Positions 52,668-62,466 of a stretch of DNA of 64,000 nucleotides are shown one piece after another. Position 1 is the first letter of the stretch, and the number at the start of each line of letters is the position of its first letter. The notes under the pieces were generated by a model. That model was not told where the DNA came from. It ran no database searches and worked only from the letters and a program-made list of their open reading frames with translations. This DNA comes from Bacteroidota bacterium. GTDB lineage: Bacteria > Bacteroidota > Bacteroidia > J057 > JADKCL01. A program made the translations under genes and the position numbers. The stretch covers positions 265,772 through 329,771 of the forward strand of contig JADKCL010000004.1 in assembly GCA_016718825.1 (NCBI GenBank), given 5' to 3'.

Positions 52668-53801
52668 CTACTGCAAGTAAAGCTTCTTCTCCAGGATCAT
52701 ATTCTCCCGGCCTTCGGAAATCACGCGCAGAAAATAGATGCCTGGCGAAAGCAAGGACAAATCCGCCTGATCGGGTCCGCGTTGCTCCAAAACGGCCACG
52801 CCTTTCATGTCGCGCATCGTCACGGAATAAACCCCACCATAACCGCCGCTCAATTCGAGGTAACGGCCATAAAGGCTTGCGACGACTTGACCGAGTGTAT
52901 TGATTTGCTTGACTTCGGTGAATGTGACGCCACCATTCGGCTCGACCATCCCGATGCGGTAATAGCTTTCGACGAAGGGGGAGTCATCGATGAAGGCAAA
53001 ATGCGATCCGTTTCCGACTTCAACGGTACCGACTTCTTCGAAATGCACCCCATCCGGCGAATGTTCCACGATGTACTTTTGAATGGCCTGTGCATTGGCG
53101 TCTTCCCATTCGACCTGAACCTGATCCTCGCCGACAAGCGTCAACATGTAGTCGATCGGCTCTGCAAAGGGCGTAGCAGGCACAAGCGTGATGCTGTCAA
53201 TGCCCATGCGCACCCCGTTGGGAGAGAGAATGCTGGGATCGTCGTCACGGGGCAAAAACTTGATGTTGTGGGATGTAGCGGTCGCGGTGAAGGTGACGGT
53301 GCGCAGAAACCAAGGGTGGGCATTGCTCCCAACCGCCGAATTGTCAGTGCAGGGCGTGCTGATGGCAATCAAGGTGTTTTCCCTGTAAACCGACCACGAT
53401 CCTGTTGGGTCTGTAAAATTGGATTGCTTGATGACATTTTGGTAGAACCGGATGTTGTAGGCTTGTCCGATAACTAGCCCCGTAACTGTTTGCATCAACC
53501 CTTCGTGCCAAATATCGGAACCGTTTTGACCGTGGAGCCCACTGACCAACGTGGTACCATGATACGGATTGCCATTGATATTTCCCCCAACCGGACCTGT
53601 GGTGCCGGTGACGTCGGAGGTTGCTGCAGGTGCCATGGTCGATAGGGAAACCGGATCAAGGTAGGGAACCTGTAGCCAACTTGTGGGAGTGGCGGAAATA
53701 CCAATGGTACCATTGAGGGAGCCATTGACAAATGCCTGAGCCGAACCCACATGGTGCCAAGCCAACAATAAACAGAATACTATCCAACGATAACGTTTCA
53801 T
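52668..53801 (-). CDS. Secreted T9SS substrate
   Basis: 377 residues. Signal peptide FCLLLAWHHVGSAQA; a central lectin-like or carbohydrate-binding-type beta domain (~20-200; VIGQAYNIRFYQNVIKQSNF, DSITLVPATPFAE) of the kind with INTLGQ-style linkers; a fibronectin-like segment (VQVEWEDANAQAIQKYIVEH, VGNGSHFAFIDDSPFVESYY); and a type A sorting domain (LSLLSPGIYFLRVISEGREN, KKLYLQ). Expected to be exported by the T9SS. Ligand is unknown. No operon partner. Confidence 0.82.
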   Translation of the reverse strand: MKRYRWIVFCLLLAWHHVGSAQAFVNGSLNGTIGISATPTSWLQVPYLDPVSLSTMAPAATSDVTGTTGPVGGNINGNPYHGTTLVSGLHGQNGSDIWHEGLMQTVTGLVIGQAYNIRFYQNVIKQSNFTDPTGSWSVYRENTLIAISTPCTDNSAVGSNAHPWFLRTVTFTATATSHNIKFLPRDDDPSILSPNGVRMGIDSITLVPATPFAEPIDYMLTLVGEDQVQVEWEDANAQAIQKYIVEHSPDGVHFEEVGTVEVGNGSHFAFIDDSPFVESYYRIGMVEPNGGVTFTEVKQINTLGQVVASLYGRYLELSGGYGGVYSVTMRDMKGVAVLEQRGPDQADLSLLSPGIYFLRVISEGRENMILEKKLYLQ

Positions 53802-54019
53802 GGGGTGCGCAATTGATTCAACATCGAATATACTTTAAGATCAAGACATTCCCAAAACGGAACAACGATGGAATTCGCAACAGTTTGATGCGGGGTCGCA
53901 GCTAAAAATCCTTAGAATCACAAAAAAACACCTGCTTGAGGGCAAATCTCTGCCAAACCGCTAGGCTTTATGCGGACGACATGTTATATTCGGCTATCAC
54001 TTAATCGTCTAGAGTATCC

Positions 54020-55189
54020 ATGGAAAATTCGCATAAAAGCCAAGAAAGGCAGACTTCGCAGTTGAAGGCACAGCCCGAGCAGGAAGGGAAAGGCAAATCG
54101 CTGTCGCCGCCACCTTTTCAGCTCAAGGCTGATGGCAATCCGGCCCAAATGAAGCAGAATGGCGCTGGAGATGTCACACAGCAAATGTCCCTCGGGGAAG
54201 TGGTTTCAGGAGTTGGAAGCTGGATCAGCAACCTGCTCAATCCGCAGTCGGCAGAAAGCGAATCGGCAGAAAGCGAAAACATGTGCATGCTTCCCGAAGC
54301 TGAAGGTGGCGTTTCCGAATTGCAGCAAGCGCAAGTTTCTGAACTGACCACTGCCGAACCGGAGGCGGAGCCTGAACAAACCCGTGAAGAGCAGATTTCC
54401 GAACTCCTGCAAGCGCATTACGACGGCTTTGCTTCGATCAGCGTCAACGTGCCCAATCCGGTACCGACAGACGAGCAGCCGACATTGGCTTGCGAGGTTC
54501 GTCCACCTTATATGATCAATTCGGGTGACCGCATCACCAATGCACAAACGGCACGTGCTGCCAACCGCCGTGTCAATACTTTGATCAACACCTATCCGTG
54601 GGGATTCCGTCACGGCAAGGCTACTGCATCCCAGATTCAGACATTTTTGCAGGCTGCGATCGATCAAGGCTTGACGACCAACAATACAAGTGTGGGTTTG
54701 CGCGACTTCCTGAGCCTTTATGGTATCGGCGTGGATTGCTCGGGAATGACCTCCCAAGGATACAACATGTTGCTGACCGAGCTCGGGTTAACCGATGAGG
54801 CCCAATTTGTTGTCAACGACACGGGATCAGGAAGTTTCCGCGACGCACATGAGCGGTTCACGGCCGTTACAGCACCGAGTGACTTGAGGCCCGGCGACGC
54901 ACTTTATCTGGACAATCCGAGGGGGATCGACCACGTGCGTTTGGTACAAAATGTGACCGTTAACGGCGCGAACATTGACTTTGTGACCATCGAAAGCGCG
55001 GGTGGTGCCACCAATGGTCCACGCCAACATCATTGGCGCTTCACGGATGCGACCGACTTTGGCAGCCTCCAAGTTTCGAGTGATGGCGGCGCGACCTATA
55101 CCGACAGCACTGAAAACCAAGAATTTGCCCGACTGGATGGCCTTTATCCTGCAGAAGCGGAATCGGCGGAGACGGAAACCACGGAATAG
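54020..55189 (+). CDS. NlpC/P60-like peptidase, possible eCIS effector
   Basis: 389 residues, no signal peptide. The N-terminus (~1-60) is polar and contains LSPPPFQLKADGNPAQ, the leader style of cargo and DUF4157 proteins linked to extracellular contractile injection systems. Residues ~70-120 are an acidic low-complexity linker with QSAESESAESEN repeats. The C-terminal domain (~165-370) carries the cysteine-peptidase pattern: GIGVDCSGMTSQGYNML (DCSG nucleophile), DLRPGDALYLDNPRG and DHVRLVQNV (catalytic His). It probably cleaves peptidoglycan peptide or a related amide in a target. No injection-apparatus gene is in the window, so delivery is inference. Confidence 0.68.
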   Translation: MENSHKSQERQTSQLKAQPEQEGKGKSLSPPPFQLKADGNPAQMKQNGAGDVTQQMSLGEVVSGVGSWISNLLNPQSAESESAESENMCMLPEAEGGVSELQQAQVSELTTAEPEAEPEQTREEQISELLQAHYDGFASISVNVPNPVPTDEQPTLACEVRPPYMINSGDRITNAQTARAANRRVNTLINTYPWGFRHGKATASQIQTFLQAAIDQGLTTNNTSVGLRDFLSLYGIGVDCSGMTSQGYNMLLTELGLTDEAQFVVNDTGSGSFRDAHERFTAVTAPSDLRPGDALYLDNPRGIDHVRLVQNVTVNGANIDFVTIESAGGATNGPRQHHWRFTDATDFGSLQVSSDGGATYTDSTENQEFARLDGLYPAEAESAETETTE

Positions 55190-55272
55190 TTCAGAGTTCC
55201 AATGGTCATGCTGAGCGAAGCATCTTCGGTTCTAGTAGTAATGGCCATTTATTCTCGCTGTTCCGAGATGTG

Positions 55273-55300
55273 GAGAGTTGAGAGTGGAGAGTTGAGAGTT
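55273..55300 (+). repeat. Heptamer tandem repeat GAGAGTT x4
   Basis: Units GAGAGTT, GAGAGTG, GAGAGTT, GAGAGTT, 84 bases downstream of the peptidase stop. The 55190-55637 gap holds no gene. Confidence 0.8.
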
Positions 55301-55375
55301 GCCAATCCGCATTTCTGGACTTTCTGGGAGAACAGAAGAATCATTGGATAGCACGGCTTTCAGGATTCCATCATG

Positions 55376-55422
55376 ATTTCGGCAAGTTTGGGGACGATCC
55401 TCCAGGCTTGCCGAAATTTTTG
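55376..55422 (+). terminator. Rho-independent terminator
   Basis: Perfect 11-bp stem ATTTCGGCAAG / CTTGCCGAAAT with a ~20-base loop and a following TTTTTG. Terminates the peptidase transcript. Confidence 0.75.
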
Positions 55423-55637
55423 TTTCCGGTCGCGGTGGTCTTCCTGGCGAATCTTTGCCGATGATCCCCACCCTAATATTCGTTGATAAAAATATTTTTC
55501 ATACCCACTACCACAATTCCAAAACCCGCCTTAATCTTGCGTAGCTCGTCCCGATAACCTGCGGGGTGCATTGGCCTGCCACACGGAGCAAAACAACCTT
55601 TTGGCCAATCTTTCATCTTCTTAAAACATTATTCAGT

Positions 55638-56933
55638 ATGAAACCTGTAGACAGTGAATTGTTTGCCATTACATTCAGCACCGGCCTCGACAACAATCAG
55701 TACCTTTTCAGCGAATCCGGCAGCAGCGGCTACTATTACATCGAAGCAAAAGCCCGCGAATTCAGCGCAAGCGGCAAGGCACGTACACCTCTGAACCTCA
55801 GCATTGTGATTGACAAAAGCGGTTCGATGAGCGGGGCAAAACTTGACCATGCCAAGCTCGCAGCCAAGTATGTCGTCGATCAACTCAGCGCCGACGACTA
55901 CGTCTCCATCGTGGAATATGACGACCGCATCAACGTCGTCTCGACTTCCAACCGCGTGGCCGACAAGCAATTGCTGCGCAAGCGCATCGACGGCATCGAA
56001 GCCGGCAACACCACCAACCTCGGCGGAGGCATGCTCGAAGGCTGCAAGCAAGTCAAAAGCACCTATCAGCCGGGCTACGTAAACCGCGTGCTGCTGCTTT
56101 CCGACGGACTCGCCAATGAAGGCATCACAAGCGTCGAGGAATTGCAACGCCTCGCCAAGGCACAAAACCTCGAACACGGCATCAGCATTTCGACATTTGG
56201 CTTGGGCCTCGATTACAACGAGAACCTCATGACCAATCTCGCTGAATACGGCAGCGGCAATTATTACTTCATCGAGAACCCCGAGCAGATTTCGGCGATT
56301 TTCCAGAAGGAATTGAACGGATTGCTCAATGTTGTGGCCCAAAATGTCGTTTTGACCGTGGATTTGCCTGCGAATGTCAGCTTGGAAAAGGTCTTCGGCT
56401 ACAAATTTGAGGAGTCGGGCAACCGTGTGCTGATCCATTTTCGCGATGTCTTCTCAACGGAAACCAAGGCAGTTTTGCTGAAGTTTAGGATCAAGGGAAA
56501 TTCGCCGGAACTGGTCTTTAAGGCAACGCTGAGTTTCAACGATGCCACGTTGACCGACAAACCGGGCCGGACTTTGGAAGCCAGTGACATTCTGACGCTT
56601 GCAACTTCGGTGGAAGCATTTGGCCAATCTTTTTCGGCGCGAATCAAGGCACAAGTGGTTTTGTTTGAGTCGAATGAGAAACTTGAAGAAGCCATGCAGG
56701 AAGTCGACAACGGCAATTACGAAGTTGCGCGTGCAAAGGTGCGCGAAAATGCCGCCTACCTGGAAAGCCACAAAGAACTCGTCGCAGAAAGCGCCGAATT
56801 GAGAGTGCAAATGGCTTCGAATGCGGGCTACAGCAGCAAAATCGAAGACGTCGAGCAAATGCAAGAATCCGAAAAGCGGCAAATGCAAAAAGGTTCAAAA
56901 ATGGCGAATTACGACTCCCGCAAGAAGAAGTAA
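55638..56933 (+). CDS. VWA domain protein, cytoplasmic-type paralogue
   Basis: 431 residues from MKPVDSELFAITFSTGLDNN; no signal peptide. The von Willebrand A domain starts near residue 55 with the MIDAS motif VIDKSGSMSGAKLDHA and continues SIVEYDDRINVV, NRVLLLSDGLANEGIT and STFGLGLDYNENLMT. The second half is a beta-sandwich (LPANVSLEKVFGYKFEESGN) and a helical tail with NGNYEVARAKVRENAAYLE. It closely parallels the lipoprotein encoded next, suggesting duplication with different cell locations. Ligand binding through a divalent ion is expected. Confidence 0.82.
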   Translation: MKPVDSELFAITFSTGLDNNQYLFSESGSSGYYYIEAKAREFSASGKARTPLNLSIVIDKSGSMSGAKLDHAKLAAKYVVDQLSADDYVSIVEYDDRINVVSTSNRVADKQLLRKRIDGIEAGNTTNLGGGMLEGCKQVKSTYQPGYVNRVLLLSDGLANEGITSVEELQRLAKAQNLEHGISISTFGLGLDYNENLMTNLAEYGSGNYYFIENPEQISAIFQKELNGLLNVVAQNVVLTVDLPANVSLEKVFGYKFEESGNRVLIHFRDVFSTETKAVLLKFRIKGNSPELVFKATLSFNDATLTDKPGRTLEASDILTLATSVEAFGQSFSARIKAQVVLFESNEKLEEAMQEVDNGNYEVARAKVRENAAYLESHKELVAESAELRVQMASNAGYSSKIEDVEQMQESEKRQMQKGSKMANYDSRKKK

Positions 56934-56942
56934 TTTATCCAG

Positions 56943-57013
56943 AAACGCATCCGAGCGTCCGCAGGCAATGGGAATTGAGAAATTTCCATGCGTCTGCGGA
57001 CGTCTGCATTTTT
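56943..57013 (+). terminator. Imperfect hairpin terminator
   Basis: AACGCATCC...GCGTCCGCAGGCAATGGGA pairs imperfectly with TTCCATGCGTCTGCGGACGTCTGC, followed by ATTTTT, between the two VWA genes. Confidence 0.6.
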
Positions 57014-57219
57014 AGGCATACCGTGCATGATCAGCTGCTTCTTATCCTCTTTTGAATCAGCAGGAAAAAATAATTTCACTATTCTTTCTTCGGCCACACA
57101 CCAAAAACCCATTCGAAGGCATCTTCCTCACAAACACTGGAAAATCCATCCCGTGCTATTTCCCTCCTCGCTGCAAAATGCTGCCTGGAATCTCCTTGGT
57201 CAAAAAATGATGAATTGAA

Positions 57220-58647
57220 ATGAAAAAACTTGGCTTCTCTACCTTTCTTTTGCTCCTCACGGCTTGCACCTGCCTGTTTTCATTCGCCTGTCGAAACGAC
57301 CGCAATGATTACGGGGATCAACACAATATTCCCGTCCGAATGGCTGCGTTTGCAGAAACAGAGGAATTTGAGCCGGCGCTCTCTTTACGCACCGGACTTG
57401 ACAATCCGTATTATCTTGTCCCCAACCATGGCAATCAGGGCTACTATTATGTCGAGGCCAAAGCGGTCGCCTCCTCCGCAATGCGCACGACCAAACGTCT
57501 GCCGCTGAATCTCTCCCTTGTCATTGACCAGAGCGGTTCGATGGCAGGTGAAAAGTTGGTGTATGCCAAGCAAGCCGCCAAGCACGTGATTGACCAATTG
57601 TCACCGGAAGATTATGTCTCGATCGTGACCTACGGCACGACGGTCGAGGTACTTGCGACCTCCAACAAGGTCGGTGACAAGATGGTGCTCAGAAATCGTA
57701 TCGATGCCATTCAGTCCATGGGTAGCACCAACTTGTCGGGCGGTATGATGGAGGGTTACGCGCAAGTCAAATCCACCTTTCACAGCGGATATGTGAACCG
57801 TGTTTTGATGCTCTCCGACGGGCAGGCCAATGTTGGCATTACTGACATCGCCACCTTGCAGAATATTGCGCGCAACCAAGTCAACCAAAACAACATCACG
57901 ATCTCTACTTTTGGTATTGGCCTGGATTTCAACGAAAACCTGATGACAAGCATCTCAGAATTCGGCAGCGGCAACTACTATTTCATTCATCATCCCAGCG
58001 AAATAACCGGTATTTTCCAGAAGGAATTGTCTGGTTTGACCAACGTGGTGGCACAAAATACGGAGCTGCAAATCACATTGCCGGCAGGGGTTGCGCTGCA
58101 GCGCGTCTTTGGCTATCCCTACATTCAAAATGGTCAACAGATTACGGTCCAATTGCGCGATGTCTTTGCCGGGGAAACGAAAGGCGTTCTATTGAAATTT
58201 CAAGTGAATGCAAATCAATTCGCCCATCAATTCCATGCACAAGTGCGCTATACAGACGTTCTCACGCCCGACTTGCGCGCCCGCACCCACACGGCTTCGG
58301 ATGTGCTCACGCAGACCGCTTCGATTGAGCAGATGGGAAAATCGTTTAATCCGACCGTGAAATCACAGGTGGTGTTGTTTGAAAGTAACGACAACCTTGA
58401 GCAAGCAATGCGCGCGGTGGATTCCGGGCAATACGAGCAAGCCCGCGCACTCGTGAAGGCCAACGACAGCTACCTCAACGACAACATTGGATACGTAAAA
58501 CAAAGTTCGGAATTGCAAACGCAAATGTCCAACAATGCCAGCTATCAGACGCAAATCACCAACGTCGAGGCGCTTTCAAGTCAAGACATTCAATTGCTTC
58601 AGAAATCCAACAAAGCCACCAACTACGAGGTTCGGAGGAAGCGCTAA
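57220..58647 (+). CDS. VWA domain lipoprotein
   Basis: 475 residues. Signal MKKLGFSTFLLLLTACTCLF with lipobox LFSFAC before RNDRND, so membrane-anchored. The MIDAS motif is VIDQSGSMAGEKLVYA, followed by SIVTYGTTVEVL, NRVLMLSDGQANVGIT and STFGIGLDFNENLMT. The second half aligns with the previous gene throughout (VVAQNTELQITLPAGVALQ, FAGETKGVLLKF, QYEQARALVKANDSYL), well over half identical in conserved blocks. Probably faces the periplasm or, as many Bacteroidota lipoproteins, the cell surface. Confidence 0.87.
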   Translation: MKKLGFSTFLLLLTACTCLFSFACRNDRNDYGDQHNIPVRMAAFAETEEFEPALSLRTGLDNPYYLVPNHGNQGYYYVEAKAVASSAMRTTKRLPLNLSLVIDQSGSMAGEKLVYAKQAAKHVIDQLSPEDYVSIVTYGTTVEVLATSNKVGDKMVLRNRIDAIQSMGSTNLSGGMMEGYAQVKSTFHSGYVNRVLMLSDGQANVGITDIATLQNIARNQVNQNNITISTFGIGLDFNENLMTSISEFGSGNYYFIHHPSEITGIFQKELSGLTNVVAQNTELQITLPAGVALQRVFGYPYIQNGQQITVQLRDVFAGETKGVLLKFQVNANQFAHQFHAQVRYTDVLTPDLRARTHTASDVLTQTASIEQMGKSFNPTVKSQVVLFESNDNLEQAMRAVDSGQYEQARALVKANDSYLNDNIGYVKQSSELQTQMSNNASYQTQITNVEALSSQDIQLLQKSNKATNYEVRRKR

Positions 58648-58663
58648 GTACTTTCGAGAATCC

Positions 58664-58706
58664 AAAAGCAAGGGACTGTCCATCATGGTCAGTCCTTCGC
58701 TTTTTG
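58664..58706 (+). terminator. Rho-independent terminator
   Basis: AAAAGCAAGGGACTG pairs with CAGTCCTTCGCTTTTT (one bulged base), with a short loop, 16 bases after the VWA lipoprotein stop. Confidence 0.75.
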
Positions 58707-58756
58707 GGAAAATCATCCACAATTCGCGAATTTTGTTTGCATTAATGATTATTTAA

Positions 58757-58787
58757 TTTGCATTTAACTCCACTTTCATTAGCTTTG
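58757..58787 (+). promoter_or_regulatory. Bacteroidota promoter: TTTG-N19-TAGCTTTG
   Basis: -33 TTTG at 58757-58760 and -7 TAGCTTTG at 58780-58787, spaced 19 bases, exactly the sigma-ABfr type consensus. The ATG of the NTF2-like gene is 31 bases downstream. Confidence 0.75.
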
Positions 58788-58818
58788 CATCCTCTTATCA
58801 CCTATAAATTACACTACA

Positions 58819-59172
58819 ATGACGACTCAAGAAGTAGCGGATCGTTTTTATGAGCTCTCGCAGCAGGGCAAGTTTGACCAAATTCTCGGCGAATTGTTCA
58901 GCCAAGACGCCAAAAGTGTCGAGCCGGCTGGTGCTGACATGCCTTCTGTCGAAGGCCTGGACAACATCATCCAAAAAGGCAAAAGCTGGAACGAAGCCGT
59001 GGAAGAAATGCATGGCGGCTCAACAGGCGCACCCATTGTCGCTGGAAACTTCTTTTCCTGCACCATGGCCATGGATGTGACGATGAAGGGTCAAGGTCGT
59101 ATGAACATGGAGGAGGTTTGCCTCTACCAAGTGAAGGACGGCAAAATCGTGCTGGAGCAATTCTTTTATTGA
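58819..59172 (+). CDS. SnoaL/NTF2-like small protein
   Basis: 117 residues: MTTQEVADRFYELSQQGKFD, then QILGELFSQDAKSVEP, a helix-lined pocket segment (GLDNIIQKGKSWNEAVEEM) and beta strands (GNFFSCTMAMDVTMKGQGR, VCLYQVKDGKIVLEQFFY). This is the cone-shaped NTF2 fold used by SnoaL-type enzymes and binding proteins. The catalytic residues of polyketide cyclases are not evident, so ligand binding or an unknown activity is likely. Monocistronic with its own strong promoter and a bidirectional terminator. Confidence 0.85.
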   Translation: MTTQEVADRFYELSQQGKFDQILGELFSQDAKSVEPAGADMPSVEGLDNIIQKGKSWNEAVEEMHGGSTGAPIVAGNFFSCTMAMDVTMKGQGRMNMEEVCLYQVKDGKIVLEQFFY

Positions 59173-59209
59173 TCTGAAGCGCGACTTATTGGACAATATT
59201 CTCGTCTGC

Positions 59210-59254
59210 AATTCCCTATCTTCTTGGATCATTGAATCCAGAATATAGGGAATT
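59210..59254. terminator. Bidirectional terminator between convergent genes
   Basis: AATTCCCTAT and ATAGGGAATT form a perfect 10-bp stem; GGATC/GAATCC pairs add to it. It lies between the NTF2-like gene (plus) and porE (minus). Confidence 0.6.
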
Positions 59255-59352
59255 GTAGGCGAGGTTTTGTATTCTGCAAACCCCTTCAGCCAGGTTTCCC
59301 TATGCAACGGTTCCCGTGGATAGACCCCGAAAGAAGCTTATCCCTCACATAA

Positions 59353-61520
59353 TCACATCCCAATCAGTTTGAATTCCGTGCGACGGTTGAGCTGATGCTG
59401 TTCTTCTGTGCAATTAAGATTGGCATCGTTGCAATCGTTGGTAAGGCTTCCTTCGCCGTAGAACTTGTAGGTAATCCGTTCACGCGCGATCCCGCGTGCG
59501 ACGATATAGGACTGCGCATCAATGGCGCGGTTACGTGAGAGCTCGTTATTGTATTCCGTGGTGCCACGTGAATCCGTATGGCTCCCCATTTCCACCATGA
59601 TCGTCGGGTATTTCTTCATGAATGTGACAAGGTCATCCAATTCTTTGGAAGCGTCCATTCTGATATCATGTTTATCGAAATTGTAGTAGATGATATAGAA
59701 GACTTTACCGATGTCTTCGCGCTTTGGAATAATGTCGACCAACAAGTCCAATGTGTCATTGTCCTTGGCACCCAGCGCATTCACGGGATAAACCTTTGCA
59801 GGCATGTTCTCCGATTTCACCTCGACAATGTACTCCTTGCCCACCTCGAGATCAAACCCGAATTTCATTCCCGGCTGGATCACGAGCTCAGTTTCCTTTT
59901 CACGAATGGTAACCTTTGTACCTGGCGGCAAAGGGGTGTTGTTGGTAAAGATGGAACCATCGAGATAAGCCGTTGGATTGCAGTCTTTGGATGCTGGGGT
60001 CATTTCAATGGTAACCGCTAAGGGCTCAAGCAAGTGTCGCACGGTGGGTTTTATCACGATCGAGTTTTTGCTGTACCCGGCGACATCTGTTTCGAGCAAA
60101 AATTCCTCTTCCCCATCCAAATAAAGTTGTTCTTCACCTTTTTCATCGGATTTGTCATAACCCCTGGATTCGCCGCCTAGGAAAACACGGGTGACAGCAC
60201 CTTCAATGGGCTGCTGCGTGACCTTGTCGATCACGTGTGCGATCACCGCATTGTGAACGGTGAAGGCATAAATGTCATCGTCACCCTTACCGCCGGACCG
60301 GTTGCTGGAAAATAGCCATTCACGCCGTTCTCCATAAAAGAGAGACCAAAATCGTCCAAGGTGGTATTCACAGGCGAACCAAGATTCTCGGGAATGGACC
60401 AAGTTTGGCTCGATTTTGAACTCATGAACACATCCAAGCCACCCAATCCTTGATGACCGTCAGATGCAAAGAACAATGTTCCGTCCTTGGCAACCCATGG
60501 AAACATTTCATTTCCCTCGGAATTGATATTGGGCCCCATATTGATGGGGGGACCCCAAGTTTCTCCCTGTTTTTCAACCATGTAGAGATCGGTGCCACCA
60601 AGGGTTCCGGGCATGTCTGAAACCATGATCATCTTGTTGCCATTCGCAAACAAAGCCGGATGCCCCGTCGAATATTCGTCGTTGTTGAAGTTCATCGGGG
60701 TGATTTTCCCCCATTGATTTCCATTTTTGACGGAGGAATAGGTCTGCAAGAGGAGCGTCCCCGCCTTGTCATGCTGCACTTTCCCTTTGTAGTAGTTATT
60801 CCGGGTAAAATACACAGTATCACCACTCGGAGAAAAGGTGGCAGTGGCCTCGTGGTATTTTGAGTTGATTGACCCCTTCAATTTTTTGGATTGGCTCAAT
60901 TGCAAAGAGTTGGGATCGACGTCAGATTCGTACAAATCCAAAAAGCTATTGTTGAGCCAAGCAAACAGAAAGCTTTGCTGTTGTCGATTGCTGCTGAAAA
61001 GAACTTTATTGTCGGAACTGACCACCGGACAAAAATCGGCACCTGCCGTATTGTTTCCTGCATCGCTTACATTGAAGCGGCCTTCGTTGGCATAGAATTT
61101 CTGGAAGTCCACACAGCTCTTGTACCTTGCCTGAGCGAGCCGATTGCCCGTATTGGACTTCAAATAGATTTCAAATTGCTTGGCTGCTTCCTCAAATTGT
61201 TCATTTTGCATGAGCATGGAGGCATAATAGAATCTCGTCACTTGTGGTGCACTTGCGACAGCCTCTGCATACCATTTGGCCGCATTTTTGGGGTCATTGA
61301 CAAGTCGGTAGCTGTCACCGAGCTTGGCAAATACAGCACTATGGCGAGGGTTTGCCTTCGAAAATTTAAGATAATGCGTAATCGCCTTGCTGTAGGCAAG
61401 ATGGTCAAACGCATGATCGCCCTTCCTCAGCTGACTTTTCTTGCTCTGTGCCGAAGCAAAGGTCGAAAAGCCAACTAGAACAATCAGGATGCAAATGCGG
61501 GAAATCGAATGGAAATACAT
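59353..61520 (-). CDS. porE: PorE-like OmpA/TPR/PD40 protein, frameshifted
   Basis: From MYFHSISRICILIVLVGFST (ATG 61520; signal ends ASAQ). The first frame has N-terminal TPR units (HLAYSKAITHYLKFSKANPR), then WD40/PD40 propeller blades (FSSNRQQQSFLFAW, GHPALFANGNKMIMVSDMPG, GTLFFASDGHQGLGGLDVF). At ~60309-60312 (AAAA, needing AAAAA) it shifts; the second frame continues SSNRSGGKGDDDIYAF, a carboxypeptidase-regulatory-like domain (HVIDKVTQQPIEGAVTRVFL), and an OmpA peptidoglycan-binding domain (GSHTDSRGTTEYNNELSRNR). The TPR-PD40-CRD-OmpA order defines PorE, which anchors the T9SS to peptidoglycan. It follows PorP/SprF with a short gap. Confidence 0.85.
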
Positions 61521-61536
61521 GTAAATCGGGGTCTGA

Positions 61537-62460
61537 TTAGAAGTAACGCGGAGTTTTGATTCTGGACTTGTTCCAACCAAGGTCAAGACCGAGCATGATT
61601 TCATGCGATCCAGAGTTGTAAGTACGCAGGGGAGTCAAGGTCAAGTCGTAGGCATAACCCAACCGGAATTGGTTCTTGAAAACGTACTCACTCATGAACA
61701 CAAGTGCGTCTCCTGTGCGGTAGGATGCGCCTACCCAAAGCACTTTTTTGAACAGCATGGCCGCATTGAAGTCAAATTCGATGGGGGCATTTTGTGTGTA
61801 TTTCATCATCACCGAAGGCTTCAGGTCCAAATCCTCTCCCAAAGGAATGACGACGCCGGCTGTTGCAAAAAGGTGCATTTTCTGGCGAGAAGCCACGCTC
61901 CCGTTCACGGAATTGGGATTCTTGTACTTGTTGGGAATAAAATTGGGGATGGCGGCACCAAGATAGAATCGCTCTCCATAGTAATAGGCTCCCGTTCCGG
62001 CCATCGGAAGGATGGCGGTGGTCGAAGTAGCGGGAGCTCCAGCGTCGGGATTGATCGTGACGGCATCTTGCCAACGGTTGTTGTGCAACAAAGCGCCTCC
62101 CTGCAACCCTAACGATAAGATGCCCGGTCCAAGTTCCAACCGGTAGGCATACATCGCATTTGCGGCCGTTTGATTGGTGAATCCCAGGCGGTCATTGTAC
62201 ACATTCAGGCCAAATCCGCTCTTTTCATTGCGGCTTGGTCCATGGATGCTGAAGGTTGCCGTTTTGGGAGACCCGTCAATGCCGACCCACTGATACCGCC
62301 CCAATGCCGTTACACTCACCAACTCTCTGCTACCTGCATAGGCAGGATTCACAAGCAGACCGTTGAACATGTACATGCTGTATTGGGGATCTTGCTGTGC
62401 CCATGCAGGGGAAATGCCGACGATGCAAAGGGCAATGAAAAATAAGAGTTTCTTCTTCAT
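61537..62460 (-). CDS. PorP/SprF family outer-membrane protein
   Basis: 307 residues. Signal peptide FFIALCIVGISPAWAQ; mature start QDPQYSMYMFNGLLVNPAYA is the unmistakable PorP/SprF opening. Beta strands follow (VSVTALGRYQWVGIDGSPKT, FLGAAIPNFIPNKYKN, FRLGYAYDLTLTPLRTYN) and the end HEIMLGLDLGWNKSRIKTPR is typical. Members form 14-strand-type outer-membrane barrels that tether type B T9SS substrates such as SprB. Its place between a CHU_C adhesin gene (upstream) and a PorE-like gene (downstream) is the standard cassette, so it probably anchors that adhesin. Confidence 0.92.
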   Translation of the reverse strand: MKKKLLFFIALCIVGISPAWAQQDPQYSMYMFNGLLVNPAYAGSRELVSVTALGRYQWVGIDGSPKTATFSIHGPSRNEKSGFGLNVYNDRLGFTNQTAANAMYAYRLELGPGILSLGLQGGALLHNNRWQDAVTINPDAGAPATSTTAILPMAGTGAYYYGERFYLGAAIPNFIPNKYKNPNSVNGSVASRQKMHLFATAGVVIPLGEDLDLKPSVMMKYTQNAPIEFDFNAAMLFKKVLWVGASYRTGDALVFMSEYVFKNQFRLGYAYDLTLTPLRTYNSGSHEIMLGLDLGWNKSRIKTPRYF

Positions 62461-62466
62461 GACGAA

